Source of the DNA: Tropicimonas sp. IMCC34043
Lineage (GTDB): Bacteria > Pseudomonadota > Alphaproteobacteria > Rhodobacterales > Rhodobacteraceae
Reading direction: 5' to 3'
Assembly: GCF_003390845.1 (NCBI RefSeq)
Contig: NZ_QMEK01000003.1
Span: forward strand, 186,001-250,000
DNA length: 64,000 nt
Position numbers and translations under genes: made by a program. The notes under the pieces were generated by a model. The model was given only the letters and a program-made list of their open reading frames with translations, ran no database searches and had not been told where the DNA came from. Positions 60,567-64,000 of this stretch are shown here, piece after piece; positions within the stretch are counted from its first letter, which is position 1, and every line of letters begins with the position of its first letter.

Positions 60567-61493
60567 ATGCTCACATCCCGCACTGCCGCCCGGTCGCTGG
60601 AAACAGCCGAGATCGGGCCCGCCATCGAGGGCCGGTCGCTCTGGGCCGATGCCCGGATCCGGTTCTTTCGCAACAAGGCCGCCGTGGCCGGTCTGATCGT
60701 GCTGATCTTCGTTGCGCTGTTCGCGCTGTTCGGATCGCACCTGACGCCCTGGAGCAACGAGGAAGTCGACTGGTCGGTTCTGGGCAATGTCGAGGAGGCG
60801 GGCCGGCCGAGCATCGCGACCCGGCACTTCTTCGGCACCGACGCGCTTGGCCGCGACCTGTTCGCCCGGACCGTGCAGGGCACCCAGATCTCGCTGATGG
60901 TCGGGCTGATCGGGGCGATGATCGCCGTGGTCGTCGGCACGATCTATGGCGCGACGGCCGGGTATTACGGCGACCGAGTCGACAACATCATGATGCGGAT
61001 CGTCGATGTGCTGATGTCGGTGCCCTACATGTTCGTGCTGATCCTGCTGCTGGTCGTCTTCGGACGCTCGGTGCTGCTGCTGTTCGTGGGCATCGGGCTG
61101 ATCTCGTGGCTCGACATGGCGCGGATCGCGCGGGGTCAGACCCTGTCGATCAAGAACAAGGAATTCGTCGAGGCGGCCCATGCCATCGGCGTGCGCCCCG
61201 CCACCATCATCCGCCGCCACATCGTGCCGAACCTGCTCGGCGTCGTCATCGTCTATGCGACGCTGCTGGTGCCGAACATGATCATCTATGAAAGCTTCAT
61301 CTCGTTTCTGGGCCTCGGCGTGCAGGAACCGCTGACCTCGTGGGGGGCGCTGATCTCGGACGGGGCCAGCCAGATGCAGTACGGAACGCTCTGGATGCTG
61401 GGCTTTCCGCTCTTCTTTTTCGTCATCACGCTGTTCGCCTTCTTCTTTGTTGGCGACGGGCTGCGCGATGCGCTCGACCCGAAGGATCGTTGA
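60567..61493 (+). CDS. Oligopeptide ABC transporter permease, OppC type
   Basis: This 308-residue permease has the OppC_N element 'LWADARIRFFRNKAAVAGLI', then 'FFGTDALGRDLFARTVQG' and coupling loop 'EFVEAAHAIGVRPATIIRRH'. 'FISFLGLGVQEPLTSWGALI' is the C-terminal signature. ATG 60567 has GAGG upstream; the longer frame overlaps OppB. It forms the channel with the gene at 59636. Confidence 0.95.
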   Translation: MLTSRTAARSLETAEIGPAIEGRSLWADARIRFFRNKAAVAGLIVLIFVALFALFGSHLTPWSNEEVDWSVLGNVEEAGRPSIATRHFFGTDALGRDLFARTVQGTQISLMVGLIGAMIAVVVGTIYGATAGYYGDRVDNIMMRIVDVLMSVPYMFVLILLLVVFGRSVLLLFVGIGLISWLDMARIARGQTLSIKNKEFVEAAHAIGVRPATIIRRHIVPNLLGVVIVYATLLVPNMIIYESFISFLGLGVQEPLTSWGALISDGASQMQYGTLWMLGFPLFFFVITLFAFFFVGDGLRDALDPKDR

Positions 61494-61496
61494 GAC

Positions 61497-62468
61497 ATGG
61501 CGCTGTTTGAAATCAACGATCTGAGTGTGCAGTTCGATACGAACGACGGCACCGTGTCGGCCGTCAACGGGGTCAGCTTTGACGTCAACGAGGGCGATAC
61601 GCTTGCGATCGTGGGCGAGTCGGGTTCGGGCAAAAGCCAGACCGCCTTTGCCACGATCGGGCTGCTGGCGCGGAACGGCCATTCGACCGGCTCGGTCAAG
61701 TGGGACGGCAAGGAGATCCTGAACCTCCCGGAAGGGCAGCTGAACAAGATCCGGTCCTCCGAGATCGCGATGATCTTTCAGGATCCGATGACATCTCTCA
61801 ATCCGTACCTGAAGGTCTCGGCCCAGATGGAAGAGGTGCTGACGCTGCACCGGGGCATGTCACGGCGCGAGGCGCGGGCCGAATGCGTGCGCATGCTCGA
61901 TGCCGTCCGCATCCCCGATGCGGCGGCGCGGATCACGATGTATCCGCACGAGTTTTCGGGCGGGATGCGGCAGCGGATCATGATCGCGATGTCGCTGCTG
62001 TGCCGGCCGCGGCTGATCATCGCCGACGAACCGACAACTGCGCTCGACGTTACGGTGCAGGCGCAGATCATGGATCTGCTGCGCGACATTCGCTATGAAT
62101 TCAACACCGCGATGATACTGATCACCCACGATCTGGGCATTGTCGCGGGGTCTTGCGAGCGGACCATGGTGATGTATGGCGGCCGCATCATGGAGCGCGG
62201 CACGACGGCCGAGATCTTCGCCGCCCCGACCCATCCCTATACGCTTGGCCTGCTCGATGCGGTGCCGCGGCTCGACCGCCGCGAGGATGTCCTGCCGACC
62301 ATTCCGGGCGAGCCGCCCGACATGCTGCGCGCCGTCACGGGCTGCCCGTTCGAGCCGCGCTGCCCGCTGGCGTTCGAGCGTTGCATCAGTGTTGTTCCGC
62401 CGCTGGAGCGGCTGGGCGAGACCCGCGTACGCGCGTGTCACCGCAATCCCGAGGAGGTCGTGCGATGA
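61497..62468 (+). CDS. Oligopeptide ABC transporter ATP-binding protein, OppD type
   Basis: This 323-residue ATPase has Walker A 'GESGSGKSQ', signature '[10 protein letters not shown]', Walker B '[13 protein letters not shown]' and the C-terminal Cys-rich stretch 'TGCPFEPRCPLAFERC'. It is 3 nt after the OppC stop and its own stop overlaps the OppF start by 4 nt. Confidence 0.96.
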   Translation: MALFEINDLSVQFDTNDGTVSAVNGVSFDVNEGDTLAIVGESGSGKSQTAFATIGLLARNGHSTGSVKWDGKEILNLPEGQLNKIRSSEIAMIFQDPMTSLNPYLKVSAQMEEVLTLHRGMSRREARAECVRMLDAVRIPDAAARITMYPHEFSGGMRQRIMIAMSLLCRPRLIIADEPTTALDVTVQAQIMDLLRDIRYEFNTAMILITHDLGIVAGSCERTMVMYGGRIMERGTTAEIFAAPTHPYTLGLLDAVPRLDRREDVLPTIPGEPPDMLRAVTGCPFEPRCPLAFERCISVVPPLERLGETRVRACHRNPEEVVR

Positions 62469-63475
62469 CCGACGCCCCGCTTTTGCAGGTCGAGGACCTG
62501 CAGGTCACCTTCGACGTGCGCCCCCGCGGCGCCTGGCCCTGGACACCCTCGCTGAAGCTGCATGCCGTCGGCGGCGTCAGCTTTACCCTCGAAAAGGGCG
62601 AGACGCTGGGGATCGTCGGCGAATCCGGGTCGGGCAAGTCGACGGTCGCCCGAGCCATCGTCAACACGATCCCGGCCAGCGGCGGGCGGATCCTGTGGAA
62701 GGGGCAGGAACTGCTGAAGATGGGCACGTCCGAGCGGCGGCGCCACCGGCAGGCGGTCCAGATGGTGTTTCAGGACCCGTTGGCGGCGCTGAACCCGCGC
62801 ATGAAAGTGGGCGAGATCATCGCCGAACCGCTGATCACCCACCACCCCGAGACCCCGAAGGCCGAGGTCAAGGCGCGGGTGGGAGAATTGATGGAGCGGG
62901 TCGGTCTGTTGGCGAACCAGATCAACCGCTATCCGCACGAGTTTTCGGGCGGCCAGTGCCAGCGCATCGGCATCGCCCGCGCGCTGATCCTGAACCCCGA
63001 ACTGGTGATCTGCGACGAGCCGGTCTCGGCGCTCGATGTGTCGGTGCAGGCGCAGGTGATCAACCTGCTCAGCGAATTGCAGCGCGACCTCGGGATTTCG
63101 CTGGTGTTCATCGCCCATGACCTGAGCGTGGTGAAACATATCTCGGACCGGATCCTGGTGATGTATCTCGGCCGTGTGATGGAGACCGCGGGGGCAGACG
63201 AGTTGATCGACCATCCCGTGCATCCCTATACCCGCTCGCTGGTCTCGGCGGTGCCGATCCCCGACCCGGTGGTGGAACTGGCGCGGGTCCGCCCGGTGCT
63301 GGAGGGCGATCTGCCCTCACCGCTGAATCCGCCCTCGGGCTGCGTGTTCCGCACCCGCTGTCCGCTGGCGCAGCCCTCCTGTGCCGAAGGTTTACCACCG
63401 ATGTTGCAGGTCGGGCCGGGCCATGCCTCGGCCTGCCCGATCACCGCCGAAGAAGGGGTCGCCGCCACCGCCTGA
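62465..63475 (+). CDS. Oligopeptide ABC transporter ATP-binding protein, OppF type
   Basis: This 336-residue ATPase has Walker A 'GESGSGKST', signature 'FSGGQCQRIGIARAL' (a Cys in place of the usual Arg), Walker B 'LVICDEPVSALDV', switch His in 'FIAHDLSVVKH', and Cys-rich end 'SGCVFRTRCPLAQPSC'. It completes the OppABCDF importer. Confidence 0.96.
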   Translation: MTDAPLLQVEDLQVTFDVRPRGAWPWTPSLKLHAVGGVSFTLEKGETLGIVGESGSGKSTVARAIVNTIPASGGRILWKGQELLKMGTSERRRHRQAVQMVFQDPLAALNPRMKVGEIIAEPLITHHPETPKAEVKARVGELMERVGLLANQINRYPHEFSGGQCQRIGIARALILNPELVICDEPVSALDVSVQAQVINLLSELQRDLGISLVFIAHDLSVVKHISDRILVMYLGRVMETAGADELIDHPVHPYTRSLVSAVPIPDPVVELARVRPVLEGDLPSPLNPPSGCVFRTRCPLAQPSCAEGLPPMLQVGPGHASACPITAEEGVAATA

Positions 63476-63571
63476 GGTGACGGACGCGCCCTTGACCCAT
63501 GTCATGGCAGCGCTGGGCAGACCCGGCCTAGGGTGGGAAAGCCGGCGTGTGTCCTTCCGAAAGGCCCGATC

Positions 63572-64000
63572 ATGCAGTTTTCGATCCCCGCTGTCGTCCT
63601 TTTCGCCGTCGCGGCGGCAACGGCGGCCATTGCCGGCCCCGTCTCGGACTTTGAAACCGCGTTCCGGCAGATGTACGGCGACTATCGGGCGGCGCTGTTT
63701 CTGACCAATACCGGCCAACAGGCCGAGTCCGCGGGCGCGATGGCATCGCTCGACACGAAGTTTGCCGACCTGCGCGCACGTTACGGCAGCACGCCACCGC
63801 CGCAATATGCCGACGACGCGCAATGGGACGCGACGCTGAGCGAAGTGCAGGCGATTGTTGCCAAGGCGACCGAAGAGGTTGACGCAGGTGCGCTGCCCGA
63901 AGCGCACGAGACCCTGGAAGAGGTTCGCGGCCTGTTCGGTGCGCTGCACCAGCGCAACGGGGTCCAGACCTTCTCGGACCGCATGAACGCCTACCACGCC
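63572..64000 (+). CDS. Secreted helical protein of unknown function, 3' truncated by window
   Basis: The frame opens at ATG 63572 (AAAGG 8 nt upstream) and is still open at the window end, showing 143 residues. A signal peptide ('PAVVLFAVAAATAAIAGP') precedes an Ala/Glu/Gln-rich, helical segment ('FETAFRQMYGDYRAALFLTN', 'DATLSEVQAIVAKATEEV', 'AHETLEEVRGLFGALHQRNG'). The pattern resembles cytochrome c'-like four-helix bundles, but no CxxCH is reached. It begins 96 bp after the importer and need not belong to it. Confidence 0.75.
   Translation, partial: MQFSIPAVVLFAVAAATAAIAGPVSDFETAFRQMYGDYRAALFLTNTGQQAESAGAMASLDTKFADLRARYGSTPPPQYADDAQWDATLSEVQAIVAKATEEVDAGALPEAHETLEEVRGLFGALHQRNGVQTFSDRMNAYHA

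Noticed and set aside
1-64000. CRISPR arrays, complete insertion sequences or intact prophage
   Set aside because: No regularly spaced repeats, transposase genes or phage structural genes were seen; only the HTH fragment at 33331-33445 hints at former mobile DNA.

Overview
The window is GC-rich, densely coding alphaproteobacterial chromosome, most likely from the Rhodobacterales/Rhodobacteraceae. Evidence for this is the tRNA-Trp, secE, nusG, rplK, rplA neighbourhood, the run crcB - RluC-type pseudouridine synthase - HAD phosphatase - ATP12 chaperone - aapJQMP, the cytochrome c'/b561 pair, and codon use dominated by G/C third positions. Species cannot be named from sequence alone.

Layout. 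1-1404 is the 3' part of a PQQ-dependent dehydrogenase. 1463-6342 (minus) is a tightly overlapping run: GntR-type regulator, creatininase-family hydrolase, ketopantoate-reductase-like enzyme, SDR and M20 dipeptidase. It diverges from 6518-13970 (plus), a complete Dpp/Opp-type ABC importer followed by an M32 carboxypeptidase and an RraA-like protein. 14007-16384 (minus) holds an RpiR regulator and an M81 (MlrC-like) metallopeptidase. It diverges from 16639-26046 (plus): class III aminotransferase, second M81 metallopeptidase, second Dpp/Opp importer with a fused double ATPase, a nitrilase-superfamily amidase and a carboxymuconolactone-decarboxylase-like protein. Together these 25 kb look like two regulated peptide or amide scavenging modules. 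26319-29614 holds a serine hydrolase, an MDR-type NADP oxidoreductase and a DJ-1/PfpI protein.

29926-30001 is tRNA-Trp(CCA). About 6.8 kb separate it from secE. That stretch carries an NTF2/SnoaL-like secreted protein, an alpha/beta hydrolase with a divergent AraC regulator, a frameshifted HTH remnant, and a secreted protein-ExbB-ExbD-ExbD-TonB energy-transduction operon. It looks partly like an insertion. 36790-39137 is secE-nusG-rplK-rplA, ending in a strong intrinsic terminator. 39312-46097 is housekeeping: lytic transglycosylase, selD, cytochrome c' and its b-type partner, crcB, rluC, HAD, ATP12. 46330-50891 is aapJQMP (general L-amino acid importer), followed by a [2Fe-2S] ferredoxin.

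51554-57516 (minus) is an iron-linked cluster: imelysin, Bfd, bacterioferritin, di-heme DUF1111 protein, DUF1513 protein and a second imelysin. 57959-63475 (plus) is a third peptide ABC importer (OppABCDF order). A partial secreted helical protein runs off the right edge.

A recurring design stands out. In all four ABC operons the substrate-binding-protein gene comes first and is separated from the permease gene by a GC-rich hairpin, while the remaining genes are mostly joined by 4-nt start/stop overlaps. This suggests a shared way of making the binding protein in excess of the membrane complex.
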